From positions 19,358 through 83,357 of the forward strand of contig LFSH01000083.1 in NCBI GenBank assembly GCA_001513105.1: DNA of 64,000 bases. The letters are read 5' to 3'. Below the pieces are notes generated by a model, which made no database searches, was not told where the DNA came from, and worked only from the letters and a program-made list of their open reading frames with translations. Below are positions 26,267-36,053 of the stretch, one piece after another. This DNA is from Clostridiales bacterium DTU070. GTDB taxonomy: Bacteria > Bacillota > Clostridia > DSM-8532. Each line of letters starts with the position of its first letter. Within the stretch, counting starts at the first letter, position 1. The position numbers were made by a program, and so were the translations under genes.

Positions 26267-27718
26267 TTGAATACCAGAATGGTTTTAAAGAGCCTTGGTA
26301 TTGTTATAATGACAGAAGGACTGTGCATGGTACTGCCTCTCATCGTCAGCCTGATATACGGCCAGGGTGATGCGATGTCCTTTGTTGTTTCCATCCTGGT
26401 ATCGGTTGCTGCCGGGTTTATTCTGTACAGGATACCCATTAAAAACCGGAATTTTTATGCACGGGACGGTTTTGCTGTTGTAGCCTTAAGCTGGATCGTG
26501 ATATCCCTTTTCGGTTCAGTTCCGTTTATTATAAGCGGCGCAATACCTTCATTCATTGACGCATTCTTTGAAACCGTTTCGGGCTTTACAACAACAGGTT
26601 CCACGATTTTACAGGAAATTGAAAGCCTTCCGAGGGGGATTCTTTTCTGGAGAAGCTTCACTCACTGGATGGGCGGCATGGGAGTCCTGGTCCTTACATT
26701 AGCGGTGCTGCCTTCCATAGGGGTCGGCTCCCTCCATATAATGAAAGCCGAATCCACCGGTCCCAGTACCGAAAAACTGGTTCCAAAACTGGGTCAGACC
26801 GCCAAGATATTATACACAATATATACCGTTATGACGGCAATCCAGATAATTTTCCTTCTGATTGCCGGTATGCCGCTGTATGATTCCATTATCCATGCAT
26901 TCGGTTCTGCCGGCACGGGCGGTTTTTCGAACAGGAACCTAAGCGTGGGCTCTTACGGAAATGTATATATAGAAATAATAATAACCGTATTCACCATACT
27001 TTTTGGTGTGAATTTCGGCCTGTATTACCGGTTAATAAAAGGTGACAGGCGCAGTCTCCTGAAGGATGAGGAATTTATTTTCTATATCGGAACCATTATT
27101 GTTTCAATAGCACTGATAACTGCCGACCTTTGCAAGAACGGGTTATTCACGTTCGGTCAGAGCCTGAGGCATTCTTCTTTCCAGGTTGGAACCATAATCA
27201 CAACAACCGGATATTCAACAACTGATTTCAATCTTTGGCCTGCATTCAGCAAAGTAATCCTGGTTGTACTTATGCTTTTCGGCGCATGTGCAGGTTCAAC
27301 GGGCGGCGGTATTAAATGCATACGCATCCTGCTTCTTTTTAAGACAGTAAGACGTGAAATTGCAAGAATCATACACCCGCGGGCCGTTCATACTGTAAAA
27401 ACAAACCACAGGGTAAATGATGAAGAAACACTGACCGGGATATTGACTTATTTTTTCATATATTCGGCTGTATTTGTTGTTTCCACATTACTGATATCCA
27501 TAAACGGAAAAGATTTGATAACATCAGTTACATCGGTTATAGCAACACTTTCAAATATCGGACCGGGTTTGGGACTTGTCGGCCCGATGGGGAACTTTTC
27601 AGGTTTTTCTCCGTTCAGCAAGCTTGTCTTCTGCTTTGACATGATAGCCGGAAGGCTTGAATTCCTTCCGATGCTTGTTCTGTTCTCACCCATGGCATGG
27701 AAAAAGGGAAACATGTAA
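26267..27718 (+). CDS. trkH: Trk potassium uptake channel subunit TrkH
   Basis: A 483-residue membrane protein with four pore-loop repeats. The selectivity loops are T-T-T-G-S-T near residue 109, G-T-G-G-F-S near 223, T-T-T-G-Y-S-T near 315 and S-N-I-G-P-G near 430. The start is a TTG (26267-26269) with GGAGGT, part of the trkA end, 9 bases upstream. The next in-frame ATG is four codons later and too far from the site. TrkA and TrkH form a potassium importer. Confidence 0.94.
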   Translation: MNTRMVLKSLGIVIMTEGLCMVLPLIVSLIYGQGDAMSFVVSILVSVAAGFILYRIPIKNRNFYARDGFAVVALSWIVISLFGSVPFIISGAIPSFIDAFFETVSGFTTTGSTILQEIESLPRGILFWRSFTHWMGGMGVLVLTLAVLPSIGVGSLHIMKAESTGPSTEKLVPKLGQTAKILYTIYTVMTAIQIIFLLIAGMPLYDSIIHAFGSAGTGGFSNRNLSVGSYGNVYIEIIITVFTILFGVNFGLYYRLIKGDRRSLLKDEEFIFYIGTIIVSIALITADLCKNGLFTFGQSLRHSSFQVGTIITTTGYSTTDFNLWPAFSKVILVVLMLFGACAGSTGGGIKCIRILLLFKTVRREIARIIHPRAVHTVKTNHRVNDEETLTGILTYFFIYSAVFVVSTLLISINGKDLITSVTSVIATLSNIGPGLGLVGPMGNFSGFSPFSKLVFCFDMIAGRLEFLPMLVLFSPMAWKKGNM

Positions 27719-27802
27719 TAAACACGCGGTTTATTCTGCAGGGAGCTTAAAAGCAAAAACTGAACGGAGACTGGTATGTTTATTACGTAATATAACAAGA
27801 AT

Positions 27803-27838
27803 GGCTGCTATCCCAAATGGATAACAGCCATATTATTT
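27803..27838 (+). terminator. Terminator of trkA-trkH
   Basis: GGCTGCTATCC pairs with GGATAACAGCC (one mismatch) around the loop CAAAT, followed by ATATTATTT. Confidence 0.75.
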
Positions 27839-27932
27839 CGGAAATTAAAGAATTATCTTTCCAGGGGTTGGACTTTTTCAGAAAGCCCGATCAAAAAGAA
27901 CATTAAGCAATATAAGATTACATGAAAAATTA

Positions 27933-30332
27933 TCACCTGCACGGAATTGTTATTTCGGCAGTTTTCAGGCCGTCAGCACTGGCTGTAATCTTAACGGTTC
28001 CTTCTTTTCTGCCCGCTTCAACGTAAATTAAAAGCCTTCCGTTATGTGCACGCCTGAAAGTTTCTGTGTAAGGTGTTGTGTCCCACAGGTTCCCGCTTTC
28101 AAGACCTAAAAGCGAGCCTTCGCCTTCAACGGTTACCCGGATTTCGTTATCGGCAGTGCATACGGGATTTCCGTCCGAATCTGTAATCTCTGCAATTACA
28201 TGGGTTATATCCCTGCCATCGGCCGATAAATATTCATCGGTGCATTCAAGCCTTATTTCACTGGGCTCACCTGTTGTTTTCAGCACACTTTCCACCTTTT
28301 CACCGTTGCCATTGATTCCAACCGCCCTGATCTCGCCTTTTTCAAAAGGCACAAACCAGGCCAGATAGCCTCCGGCACAGTCCTCAGCCCGCTTAATGCC
28401 GCAGGACTTGTTGTTTACAAGCAACTCCGCTTTGGTGCAGTTTGTGAAACAAACCACCTGGACCATTTCCCCCTCACGGTAATTCCATAACGGGGCCAGT
28501 TCCTTGTTGTTTTTATAATCAAATCTCTCGAACCTTTCCTGTTTAAGGGTGGTAAAAATCCGTATCATAGGTTTGTCCGACCATAAACTCTGCCGGAAAT
28601 AGTAATCGGGTTTTTCAAATCCTGCTACATCCAATAGCCCCGATTCGGAGCCATGGCACGGCCAGCCCTGCGTTTCGCCTAAAAAGTCGACTCCCGTCCA
28701 GAGAAACTGTCCGGATATGAAATCATTCCCGACAACGTATTCCCATTCTTCAAGTCCCTTTGAATTCTCGGCACCATAAATAATCTTTCCGGGATACTTT
28801 TTATGATCTTCATCATACAAATGCTCTTTATAATTATATCCGACAACGTCAAGGCAATCAGCAAGCCCGGTGACATTCGACAGTTCCGGAAAAGCCAATG
28901 CCGCTGTCACAGGCCTTGTTAAATCCAGTTTCTTAACAATTGATACCAGCCTTTTTGCAATTTTGACAAGCCGTTCAGCATTCGGCCTGTTCGGGTCATA
29001 GAGTCTTTCATTTACAGGCTTGTTCTTGTCATTGTTTCCCTCTACCAGTTTAAACAGGGGATGACAGTACGGGTCGTTCGGATAATCAATTTCGTTTCCT
29101 ATACTCCACAATATAACGGACGGGTGATTCCTGTCCCGCAGAATCATCTGGGTAAGGTCGGCCTCGTGCCAGGCCGGAAAATCCTCATAGTACCCGTAAT
29201 GAGCGGGCGGATAAACATTGTGGCCGTTAACCCACTTGTTTTTAACCCCTTCCCATTCATCAAAGGCTTCGTCCATCACGACAAAACCCAACTCATCACA
29301 TAAATCATACAGCTCGGGCATATGGGGATTGTGACTCATGCGGATTGCATTACACCCCATCTCTTTCAGCGCCCGAAGTCTTCTTTCCCATACTTTTTTC
29401 CTTACTGCAGCACCAAGGCATCCCGCGTCATGGTGCACGCAGACTCCCTTCAGTTTCATATTTTTCCCGTTAAGGAAGAAACCCTTGTCCGGGCAAAAAT
29501 AAAAGGTCCTGATCCCGGTTATTGTTTCTGTCCGGTCAATTACTTCCCCGTCTTTTTTTATCTCGGTTATGCAGGTATAAAGAAATGGGTTTTCCGGTGA
29601 CCATAACCGGGGCGAATCAACGTAAAGCGCCTGAGAATCATTAATTTCACTTTCACCGCCGACGGTAACGCTCTTTTCGGCCGAAGCGGCAGGCCTGTCC
29701 CCGGCATAAAGCGTGTGACACACCGTAACGCAGGCATCTTCGCCGGCAGAATTTCTTAATGTTGTTTGTATATCGAGGCATGCACTGCCCGTATCTGCAC
29801 TTCTTGTTGAAATAAACATCCCGTTTACCGGAACATAAATATCATTTTTAAGTACCAGCGTAACCTTCCGGTAAATACCCGAACCGGTATACCACCTTGA
29901 ATCGGCAACATACCTGTGATCTACCTTTACTGTCAGCACGTTGGGGGTATCCCCGAAACACACGAAATCTGTTATATCATAAATAAACTGAGTGTATCCG
30001 TTCGGTCTTTTCCCAAGATAATAGCTGTTGCACCAAACCATGCTGTTGTTGTATACTCCGTCAAAAACTACAAATACGCGCATCTTGCTGCATTCTGCGG
30101 GCAGGTGGAAAGATTTCCTGTAAAAGCCCGTACCGCCCGGCAGATATCCCGTCCCGCTCGAATGCGAGACCGAAAAGGGATGCTCCACGGCCCAGTCATG
30201 GGGTATATTAACAGTACGCCACGAGCTGTCATCAAAGCCCTTGTACCAGGCATACTGCTCTTCACCTTCTTTAAACTTCCAGTCAAGGCACAAATCAATG
30301 GTTTTATGCATAATATTCTTATTCATACACAC
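27933..30332 (-). CDS. Glycoside hydrolase family 2 (beta-galactosidase type)
   Basis: A 799-residue cytosolic GH2 enzyme. It has a jelly-roll sugar-binding domain (1-165), an immunoglobulin-like domain (170-275), a TIM barrel (280-590) and two C-terminal beta domains including an Ig-like one (about 690-799). The acid/base is Glu414 in I-G-N-E-I-D and the nucleophile is probably Glu522 in Y-G-A-E-N-S. R-M-S-H-N-P-H (331-337) is typical of beta-galactosidases. Numbering uses the GTG at 30330-30332; an ATG two codons later is also possible. It is the last gene of the LacI-controlled importer operon and should cleave the imported galactoside-like oligosaccharide. Confidence 0.93.
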   Translation of the reverse strand: MCMNKNIMHKTIDLCLDWKFKEGEEQYAWYKGFDDSSWRTVNIPHDWAVEHPFSVSHSSGTGYLPGGTGFYRKSFHLPAECSKMRVFVVFDGVYNNSMVWCNSYYLGKRPNGYTQFIYDITDFVCFGDTPNVLTVKVDHRYVADSRWYTGSGIYRKVTLVLKNDIYVPVNGMFISTRSADTGSACLDIQTTLRNSAGEDACVTVCHTLYAGDRPAASAEKSVTVGGESEINDSQALYVDSPRLWSPENPFLYTCITEIKKDGEVIDRTETITGIRTFYFCPDKGFFLNGKNMKLKGVCVHHDAGCLGAAVRKKVWERRLRALKEMGCNAIRMSHNPHMPELYDLCDELGFVVMDEAFDEWEGVKNKWVNGHNVYPPAHYGYYEDFPAWHEADLTQMILRDRNHPSVILWSIGNEIDYPNDPYCHPLFKLVEGNNDKNKPVNERLYDPNRPNAERLVKIAKRLVSIVKKLDLTRPVTAALAFPELSNVTGLADCLDVVGYNYKEHLYDEDHKKYPGKIIYGAENSKGLEEWEYVVGNDFISGQFLWTGVDFLGETQGWPCHGSESGLLDVAGFEKPDYYFRQSLWSDKPMIRIFTTLKQERFERFDYKNNKELAPLWNYREGEMVQVVCFTNCTKAELLVNNKSCGIKRAEDCAGGYLAWFVPFEKGEIRAVGINGNGEKVESVLKTTGEPSEIRLECTDEYLSADGRDITHVIAEITDSDGNPVCTADNEIRVTVEGEGSLLGLESGNLWDTTPYTETFRRAHNGRLLIYVEAGRKEGTVKITASADGLKTAEITIPCR

Positions 30333-30348
30333 CCAATTCCTTTATATC

Positions 30349-30374
30349 GGCAGGCTGCCTTCATGCAGCCTGCC
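30349..30374. other. Intercistronic stem-loop between binding-protein A and GH2 genes
   Basis: GGCAGGCTGC pairs perfectly with GCAGCCTGCC over 10 bp with a 6-base loop. On the transcribed minus strand no T-run follows, so it is more likely an RNA-stabilising or processing hairpin than a terminator. Confidence 0.7.
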
Positions 30375-30405
30375 TTTTATTTATCTTTAATTGGAGGGAA
30401 TTTTA

Positions 30406-31998
30406 TTACAGAGAATTTTTGAATTCTGTCAGCTGGCGCTGTACTTCTTCAAGCACCTTGTCATAGCCGGCCATCTTTAATTCTCTGCGGAAAGCTTCAA
30501 CTGCTGCAACAGGATCTCCGGCCTTTCCTACGCAGATTGCAGGGAGGTGCCTGTTTACAACGTCGCTTAATGCTGCCAGTTCGCTTTCAACAGGTGACTT
30601 GTCGAATACGAAACGGCCATACCTGTAGGGTTTCGCATATGATTCAAAATTGTTGTAGATTTCTTCCCAGTTGTCTACCATGGTTGCATTCGGGTATTTC
30701 AGCTCAAACTTGTCCATGCGTCCGCCCCAGAAGTTGGATGAAAAGCTGTGCTGGTCCGTAATATACCCTTCGGGCAGATCTCTCTGACCCTTGTCGTTAA
30801 TAACGTACTGAACGCCTTCAAGACCCCAGTTGAAAAGTTTGTACATGGTCTCGTCGTTACGGATCAGGTCATAAACCATAAGCGCTCTTTCAGGATTCTT
30901 GCATTTTGCACCAACTGCAGTTGCGCCATGGGTTATGGACATTTTTGTCAGGTTCTTGCTTTCCTCACACCACGGGAAGAACTGGAGATCGGCACCGGGT
31001 ATTTCTCTTTCAAGTTCCTTATAGGCGTATACATATGTTTGTGTATGGTGCTGGCGTGTTCCGTTCAGACCTGCCTTGAACTGAACCCAGCTGTCGGCGG
31101 TATTGTTCAGCACGTCTTCTCTCCAGTAACCTGCGTCTCCCCATTCCTTCATTTCCTTGGCAAAATCAAGGAGCAAGTCGGTTCCGTCATCAAGAGGATA
31201 GTAACGGGATCTTACCTCCCACCATTCGTCGTCGGATTTTCCAAAAGCAAGCCCGTCGGGAACAGGGTCTATGCAGATAAGTGAAGACTTCGAGATTGTC
31301 CAGCCGTCATAGAGCTGTTTCATGTTTGATGCACCTGCGATATCAAAGGGGATAACACCCTGATCGCCGTAGAGATCCTTAACACCCTGCAGATAAACCT
31401 GGAACTCCTCCCATGATCTTATGGGCTTGGTAATTCCGATTTCCCTTGCCCAGTCGCCTCTGTACATGTATCCATGGTTAATCCACTGTGAATACATATC
31501 CTCGGGGATGGCTATAATGTCTCCCTTGAAGGTTACTTCAGCCCAGCTTGATTCAGGAACGGTCTCCCAGGTGATAGGAGCATATTTCGGCAGAAGATCG
31601 TTTAATTCAAGGAATGCTCCTCTTTGGGCATTAGGCCACATTTCAAGCCAGTCGGAAGCGGTGTTAATCAGGTCAAGGCCTTCACCGGTGGCAAGCAGCA
31701 GGTTATACTGGGTCATGTAGTCTGTCCATCCGATGTATTGAACTTCAAGAGCACAATTCAGTTTCTCTTTCAGGTACTTGTCCCATTCTGCTTTTACTGC
31801 TTCATACTGTCCGTTGCTAGGTTTGTCTCCCAGGGACAGATGTGATATAGTAACAAATTCCGAAATGTCTATATCACCGGCTTTGTCCCCTTCCTTTGAC
31901 GGTCCTCCTGTATCACCTGTCTTCCCGCATGCCGCGAGTGTTAAAGTCAGTACAAGTGCCAAAAAGAGCGTCAGGTACCGTGTGAGATTACTTTTCAT
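30406..31998 (-). CDS. Sugar ABC transporter binding lipoprotein (cluster A)
   Basis: A 530-residue extracytoplasmic solute-binding protein. The signal peptide ends with the lipobox L-A-A-C, with the lipid-anchored Cys near residue 24. It belongs to the large LplA-like group associated with LplB/LplC permeases. AAGGGGGA precedes the ATG. Position after two permease genes and before a GH2 gene suggests it binds galactose-containing oligosaccharides. It is flanked on both sides by stem-loops. Confidence 0.9.
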   Translation of the reverse strand: MKSNLTRYLTLFLALVLTLTLAACGKTGDTGGPSKEGDKAGDIDISEFVTISHLSLGDKPSNGQYEAVKAEWDKYLKEKLNCALEVQYIGWTDYMTQYNLLLATGEGLDLINTASDWLEMWPNAQRGAFLELNDLLPKYAPITWETVPESSWAEVTFKGDIIAIPEDMYSQWINHGYMYRGDWAREIGITKPIRSWEEFQVYLQGVKDLYGDQGVIPFDIAGASNMKQLYDGWTISKSSLICIDPVPDGLAFGKSDDEWWEVRSRYYPLDDGTDLLLDFAKEMKEWGDAGYWREDVLNNTADSWVQFKAGLNGTRQHHTQTYVYAYKELEREIPGADLQFFPWCEESKNLTKMSITHGATAVGAKCKNPERALMVYDLIRNDETMYKLFNWGLEGVQYVINDKGQRDLPEGYITDQHSFSSNFWGGRMDKFELKYPNATMVDNWEEIYNNFESYAKPYRYGRFVFDKSPVESELAALSDVVNRHLPAICVGKAGDPVAAVEAFRRELKMAGYDKVLEEVQRQLTEFKNSL

Positions 31999-32032
31999 AG
32001 TAAGTCCCCCTTTTTACAATGAAATATTGATT

Positions 32033-32052
32033 TAATAACCTACAGGTTATTA
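32033..32052. other. Intercistronic stem-loop between permease and binding-protein genes (cluster A)
   Basis: TAATAACC-TACA-GGTTATTA, a perfect 8-bp stem. It sits in the 59-bp gap between the lplC-like and binding-protein genes. Confidence 0.65.
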
Positions 32053-32057
32053 GAATG

Positions 32058-33008
32058 CTAACCTTTTACCGCGCCAACGGTAATTCCCTGTATAAAGTAC
32101 TTCTGTACAAAGGGATAGGCGAAAATAATCGGGCCTGTGGCAATTACCGCCGTTGCCATTTTCATTGATTCCATGGGAATATCAATTGCCGGGATATTCG
32201 CTGCTGCTGCAGAGTCCCTGATGTACCTTGCTTCATTTATAGTGTTGTACAGGAAAAGCTGAAGCGGCCTGTAAGTGACCTTGCTCGACAGAAACAGCAT
32301 GGAGTTATACCATTCGTTCCAGTATGTCAGTGCCAGGAACAGACCGACGGTAGCCAGGGCGGGTTTTGCCGTAGGAAAAATTATTTTTAAGAATATATAG
32401 AAATCACCTGCCCCGTCAATTGTAGCCGATTCGGTTATGGAATGGGGAATGGATTTCAAAAAGTTCTTCATGAGTATTATCAGCCACGGTGACATCAGCA
32501 GCGGCAGAAGTACGGCAAGATAGTTATCCTTGAGTTTCAGGGTCTGCGTGATCATCATGTAAAAGGGAATTAATCCGCCTGAAAACAGCGTGGTGAAATA
32601 TATGTAAAACGATATTGCATTCCTGAGCGGGAAATCGGGTCTTTGCAGCGCATAGCCCGTCATGGCTATAATAAAAAGCCCCACCATCGTTCCGATTAAT
32701 GTCATTCCGATGGTCACGCCGTAAGAACCAAGCACCTGCCTGGGATTACGGAGAATTAAATTGTACGCGTCAAGGCTTACCGAACGCGGTATGAGGGAAA
32801 ACCCGTAAAGGGTAATGCTCCGCTCTTCGGTAAACGAAGCAGAAATTATCAGGACAAAGGGAAGTATGCACAGAAGGCTGATAAACCCGGTAAAAACAAC
32901 TCCTATAACCTGGATGAGCCTCTGGGATTTGTCAATAACTTTCTGTGAACCCTGTGATTTGGTTATATCAACGTTTGGAACAAATTCATTATTTGTATTG
33001 TTCTGCAT
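32058..33008 (-). CDS. Carbohydrate ABC permease, LplC/YtcP-like (cluster A)
   Basis: A 316-residue permease with six membrane segments after a cytosolic N-terminus of about 30 residues. The EAA loop that contacts the ATPase is visible as E-S-A-T-I-D-G-A-G-D near residue 210. The C-terminus Q-G-I-T-V-G-A-V-K-G is family-typical. It pairs with the LplB-like permease 13 bp upstream. Confidence 0.92.
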   Translation of the reverse strand: MQNNTNNEFVPNVDITKSQGSQKVIDKSQRLIQVIGVVFTGFISLLCILPFVLIISASFTEERSITLYGFSLIPRSVSLDAYNLILRNPRQVLGSYGVTIGMTLIGTMVGLFIIAMTGYALQRPDFPLRNAISFYIYFTTLFSGGLIPFYMMITQTLKLKDNYLAVLLPLLMSPWLIILMKNFLKSIPHSITESATIDGAGDFYIFLKIIFPTAKPALATVGLFLALTYWNEWYNSMLFLSSKVTYRPLQLFLYNTINEARYIRDSAAAANIPAIDIPMESMKMATAVIATGPIIFAYPFVQKYFIQGITVGAVKG

Positions 33009-33021
33009 TTACAAAGCCCCC

Positions 33022-33948
33022 CTAAAACAATGAATAATCGGGCTCGATTTTTTTGACTATTGTATTAACGGTCATTACAAGAACAAAACCGAACAATGAC
33101 TGATACAAGCCTACCGCGCTGCCCATCGAGAAGTTGAAGTTTACGTTCAGCGATCGGAATACAAAGGTTTCAATAATATCGGTTGTTTCAAAAAGCGCCA
33201 TGTTATTGGCTCCAGTCAGGTTATAAAACAGCCCGAAGTTGCCTTTCATAATACCGCCCAGTGCGAAAAGCAGCAGAATGACAAAAGTGGGCTTCAGGCA
33301 GGGAAGGATTATGTAACGGATACGCTGAAACGCATTTGCCCCGTCAATCTCGCTTGCTTCCATCATCTCGGAGTCAATGCCCATGATGGCGGCGAAATAC
33401 ACGATGGAACCATATCCGGTGGATTGCCAGAGGTATGCGAGAACTATTATAAAAGGCCACAGCCCAGGGATTGAATAAAAATTGACAGTGCTGCGGCCTG
33501 CCTGTTTCAGAATTGAGTTTATAAAACCTGTCTGAACATTAAGTAAATTATAGGCAAATACACCTATAACAACTGCTGAAATAAAATAGGGCAGAAACAT
33601 AATACTTTGCGATACTTTCTTGTATATTCTCAGCCTTCTGCCCGCCATCTCGTTAAACAGTATAGCCACGGTAATCTGAAGAATATTCCCTGTTATAATA
33701 AAAGCAACATTATAAAGTATTGTATTCCTTGTTAAATTCCAGAGCTGTCTTGACAGTATCAGGAACCGGAAATTCTCAAGTCCTACGAACGGGCTTCCGA
33801 ATATTCCGTCCCGGTAGTTGAAACGTACAAAGGCAAGCCATACACCTGGCATCGGAAGATAGGAAAATATAAAGAAGAAAACTATGGCCGGTATGCACAT
33901 GAACAACAGAGTCCGCTTTTTAACTATGTTTCTGATTTTACCTTTCAT
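33022..33948 (-). CDS. Carbohydrate ABC permease, LplB-like (cluster A)
   Basis: A 308-residue permease with six membrane segments. The EAA loop reads E-A-S-E-I-D-G-A-N-A-F-Q-R near residue 200. It is the first gene of the operon; GAGGG lies 6 bases before the ATG. No ATP-binding gene exists in the operon. Confidence 0.92.
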   Translation of the reverse strand: MKGKIRNIVKKRTLLFMCIPAIVFFFIFSYLPMPGVWLAFVRFNYRDGIFGSPFVGLENFRFLILSRQLWNLTRNTILYNVAFIITGNILQITVAILFNEMAGRRLRIYKKVSQSIMFLPYFISAVVIGVFAYNLLNVQTGFINSILKQAGRSTVNFYSIPGLWPFIIVLAYLWQSTGYGSIVYFAAIMGIDSEMMEASEIDGANAFQRIRYIILPCLKPTFVILLLFALGGIMKGNFGLFYNLTGANNMALFETTDIIETFVFRSLNVNFNFSMGSAVGLYQSLFGFVLVMTVNTIVKKIEPDYSLF

Positions 33949-33967
33949 ATCAAACCCTCGGATTATG

Positions 33968-34018
33968 AATTGTAACCGGTTACAATTATATTGTAATCCT
34001 GTTTATGCAATATGTCAA
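33968..34018 (-). promoter_or_regulatory. Promoter and LacI-type operator of cluster A
   Basis: On the minus strand TTGACA (34013-34018), a 17-bp spacer and TACAAT (33990-33995) are followed directly by the perfect 20-bp palindrome AATTGTAACC/GGTTACAATT (33968-33987). Repressor bound there would cover the transcript start. The core is shared with the site before the lacI-like gene. Confidence 0.85.
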
Positions 34019-34082
34019 GCATAAATGTTAAAAAAATTCAAAATATATGTAATTATTCACAAAAACATAACATTAAAAAATG

Positions 34083-34117
34083 AAAAAACACCGGAAATTC
34101 CGGTGTAACGGGTTACC
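34083..34117 (-). terminator. Terminator of the lacI-like gene, next to a degenerate operator
   Basis: On the minus strand ACACCGG-AATTT-CCGGTGT is followed by a run of T (34083-34106). Partly overlapping it, 34104-34117 reads TGTAACGGGTTACC, a 12-of-14 match to the operator core, which could be an auxiliary repressor site about 130 bp from the main one. Confidence 0.8.
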
Positions 34118-34163
34118 TGGACAGAAACAATACCTTAAAAATATGAAGCTGATAACAGGAAAA

Positions 34164-35228
34164 TTACTTCCATGAACGGATGCTTCTGCGCGGTGCCGCG
34201 CAGGATTCCCTCTCGACAAGACTCATTTTAAGACTGATATTGGTTACATCCTTCAGGGGTTTTTCGTTAATCATATTATTCAAAAAATTCACTGCTATTG
34301 AACCTAACTCTTCATAAGGATGGGCCAGTGTTGTTATTCCGGGCATTGTAATGGTTGATATGGAGCTGTCGTCAAACCCTAAAACCGAAAAATCCCCGGG
34401 TACTTTTATCCCTTTTGAAATGCATGTATTTATTACCCCGGCAGCAACCTCATCATTTATAGAAATTATTGCCGTGGGCAGTTCCTTTTCCTTCAGGAGC
34501 TCATTCATTGCATTAACACCGCCCTGATATGTATAACTGCTTAACTTGATCCATTCCTCCCTCATTTCATAGTCAAAGGAGCTTTTAGCTTCATCCAGGG
34601 CTTTCAGCTTGATGTCGGTTGACATGATGCCCCTTTTGCCGCCTAAAAAACCGATTTTGCGGTGTCCGAGGCCCGTCAGGTAATCAAGTGCCTGGAACAT
34701 GGCTTCATGCTCATCAGAACTTACCGATGCACATCTGTCGTAGTAACCGTCAAGTTTTCCGTTGATTATAACAACGGGAGTGGGGAATATGTAATCTTTA
34801 AGCAGCTTTACATACTGCACATTGGTTTTTGTTTCGTTTACGCGCCCTCCCAGAAGAAGAAGGCCGTCCACCTGCTTTTCGCTGAGCCTTAATGTATAAA
34901 AATCCTGGAGTGCATTATCGCTTAGGGTATTGCACAAAAAGACGGTCTGCTCATACTCTATCGATGCCTTTTCAATTTCAAGAAAAACCTTTGCAAAGAA
35001 ATGGCTTGTAATTTCAGGAAGAATTACTCCTATGGACTTGGTGCGCTGGGTAAAAAGCCCCCTTGCAAGTTCATTGGGCCTGTAATTGTATCTTTCTATA
35101 ACGCTCTGAACAAGCCTTCTCGTTTCCTCCTTCACGGCACCGCTGTTGTTAAGAACCCTTGAAACGGTGGCAACAGAAACATTGCATTCTTTAGCTATAT
35201 CCCTAATTGAAACTTTCACCTTTTTCAT
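34164..35228 (-). CDS. LacI family repressor (cluster A)
   Basis: A 354-residue regulator. The N-terminal helix-turn-helix I-R-D-I-A-K-E-C-N-V-S-V-A-T-V-S-R-V-L-N and hinge R-P-N-E-L-A-R are followed by a periplasmic-binding-protein-like sensor domain (60-345). It lies upstream of the cluster A operon on the same strand but has its own promoter and terminator. The shared palindrome before its own gene and before the operon indicates autoregulation and control of import and hydrolysis by an oligosaccharide inducer. Confidence 0.94.
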   Translation of the reverse strand: MKKVKVSIRDIAKECNVSVATVSRVLNNSGAVKEETRRLVQSVIERYNYRPNELARGLFTQRTKSIGVILPEITSHFFAKVFLEIEKASIEYEQTVFLCNTLSDNALQDFYTLRLSEKQVDGLLLLGGRVNETKTNVQYVKLLKDYIFPTPVVIINGKLDGYYDRCASVSSDEHEAMFQALDYLTGLGHRKIGFLGGKRGIMSTDIKLKALDEAKSSFDYEMREEWIKLSSYTYQGGVNAMNELLKEKELPTAIISINDEVAAGVINTCISKGIKVPGDFSVLGFDDSSISTITMPGITTLAHPYEELGSIAVNFLNNMINEKPLKDVTNISLKMSLVERESCAAPRRSIRSWK

Positions 35229-35288
35229 ACCGAATCCTCTTGTTCTTTCTGTATTTCTGGCCTGGTATGCAAACAGCAGGGAAAAACT

Positions 35289-35315
35289 GATGTAACGCGT
35301 TACATCTCTATTATA
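35289..35315 (-). promoter_or_regulatory. -10 box and operator of the lacI-like gene
   Basis: TATAAT (35310-35315, minus strand) is followed by the perfect 18-bp palindrome GATGTAACG/CGTTACATC (35289-35306). A TTGACA upstream is 21 bp from the -10 box, longer than usual. Confidence 0.75.
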
Positions 35316-35347
35316 GTACGTTATTTTTCAAGACGCTGTCAAGCAGA

Positions 35348-35734
35348 TTATTTCTTCCTGTACCCTGTTGTTTTGACCATGGCGGCCAATTCACCGTTTT
35401 CATCATAAACTTCCGCGATGTAATGGCTGATTTTCCTCCCCGAATATATTTCTCTTGCCTCGGCGGTAAGGCGCGAACCCGTTGGGGATTTCAGGTATGA
35501 TATGTTTGCATTGACGCCTATTGTAATGTTTCCGCTGTTATTCGATGCCACCGCAAAAGCGTAATCGGCCAGCGTAAAAATGGCACCGCCCTGGACCATG
35601 TTCAACCCGTTCATGTGATTGTCGGTGATTTTCATCTCAACCAGGGCATACCCGGGCTCAGCCTTTATAATCTCGGCTCCGATAAGCCTGGCAAACCTGT
35701 CGTTTTTAACAACCTGCAATGCGTCCGAATCCAT
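35348..35734 (-). CDS. PaaI-type hotdog thioesterase
   Basis: A 128-residue hotdog-fold protein. N-G-L-N-M-V-Q-G-G-A-I-F-T-L-A-D (about 41-56) is the family signature with the catalytic Asn/Asp region. Members hydrolyse acyl-CoA thioesters, often phenylacetyl-CoA-like ones; the substrate here is unknown. AAGGAAAGGG precedes the ATG. It is a single gene. Confidence 0.88.
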   Translation of the reverse strand: MDSDALQVVKNDRFARLIGAEIIKAEPGYALVEMKITDNHMNGLNMVQGGAIFTLADYAFAVASNNSGNITIGVNANISYLKSPTGSRLTAEAREIYSGRKISHYIAEVYDENGELAAMVKTTGYRKK

Positions 35735-36053
35735 AAATACCCTTTCCTTTCACATGCAAAATTCCATATTCAAGTGGTTAATTCTGTTTATCAGCAATAA
35801 TTAATGCCCGTTTTATGGTTTATAAGACTTAATATAGCATAATTTCATATTATCCTGCCATAATTTTCGGTAATATATGACTGTCTTCCACTGTTATTTT
35901 TCAATCCGAACCAGGTCCTGATAATTCCGTGACGCTGGTAAAAGGCAAAATGCAGTGAAAGCATCGAACCTGAAGACAAAGGTATGACAATATTTTAAAA
36001 GCAGTACCGGTGTGGTAATATATAATTAACAACTTCTACGGGAGGTTTTTATA
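35735..36053. other. Divergent gap, thioesterase / flavoprotein
   Basis: About 320 AT-rich bases. A TATAAT at 36021-36026 is a probable -10 box for the flavoprotein gene, but I find no good -35 box. Nothing else is visible. Confidence 0.4.
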
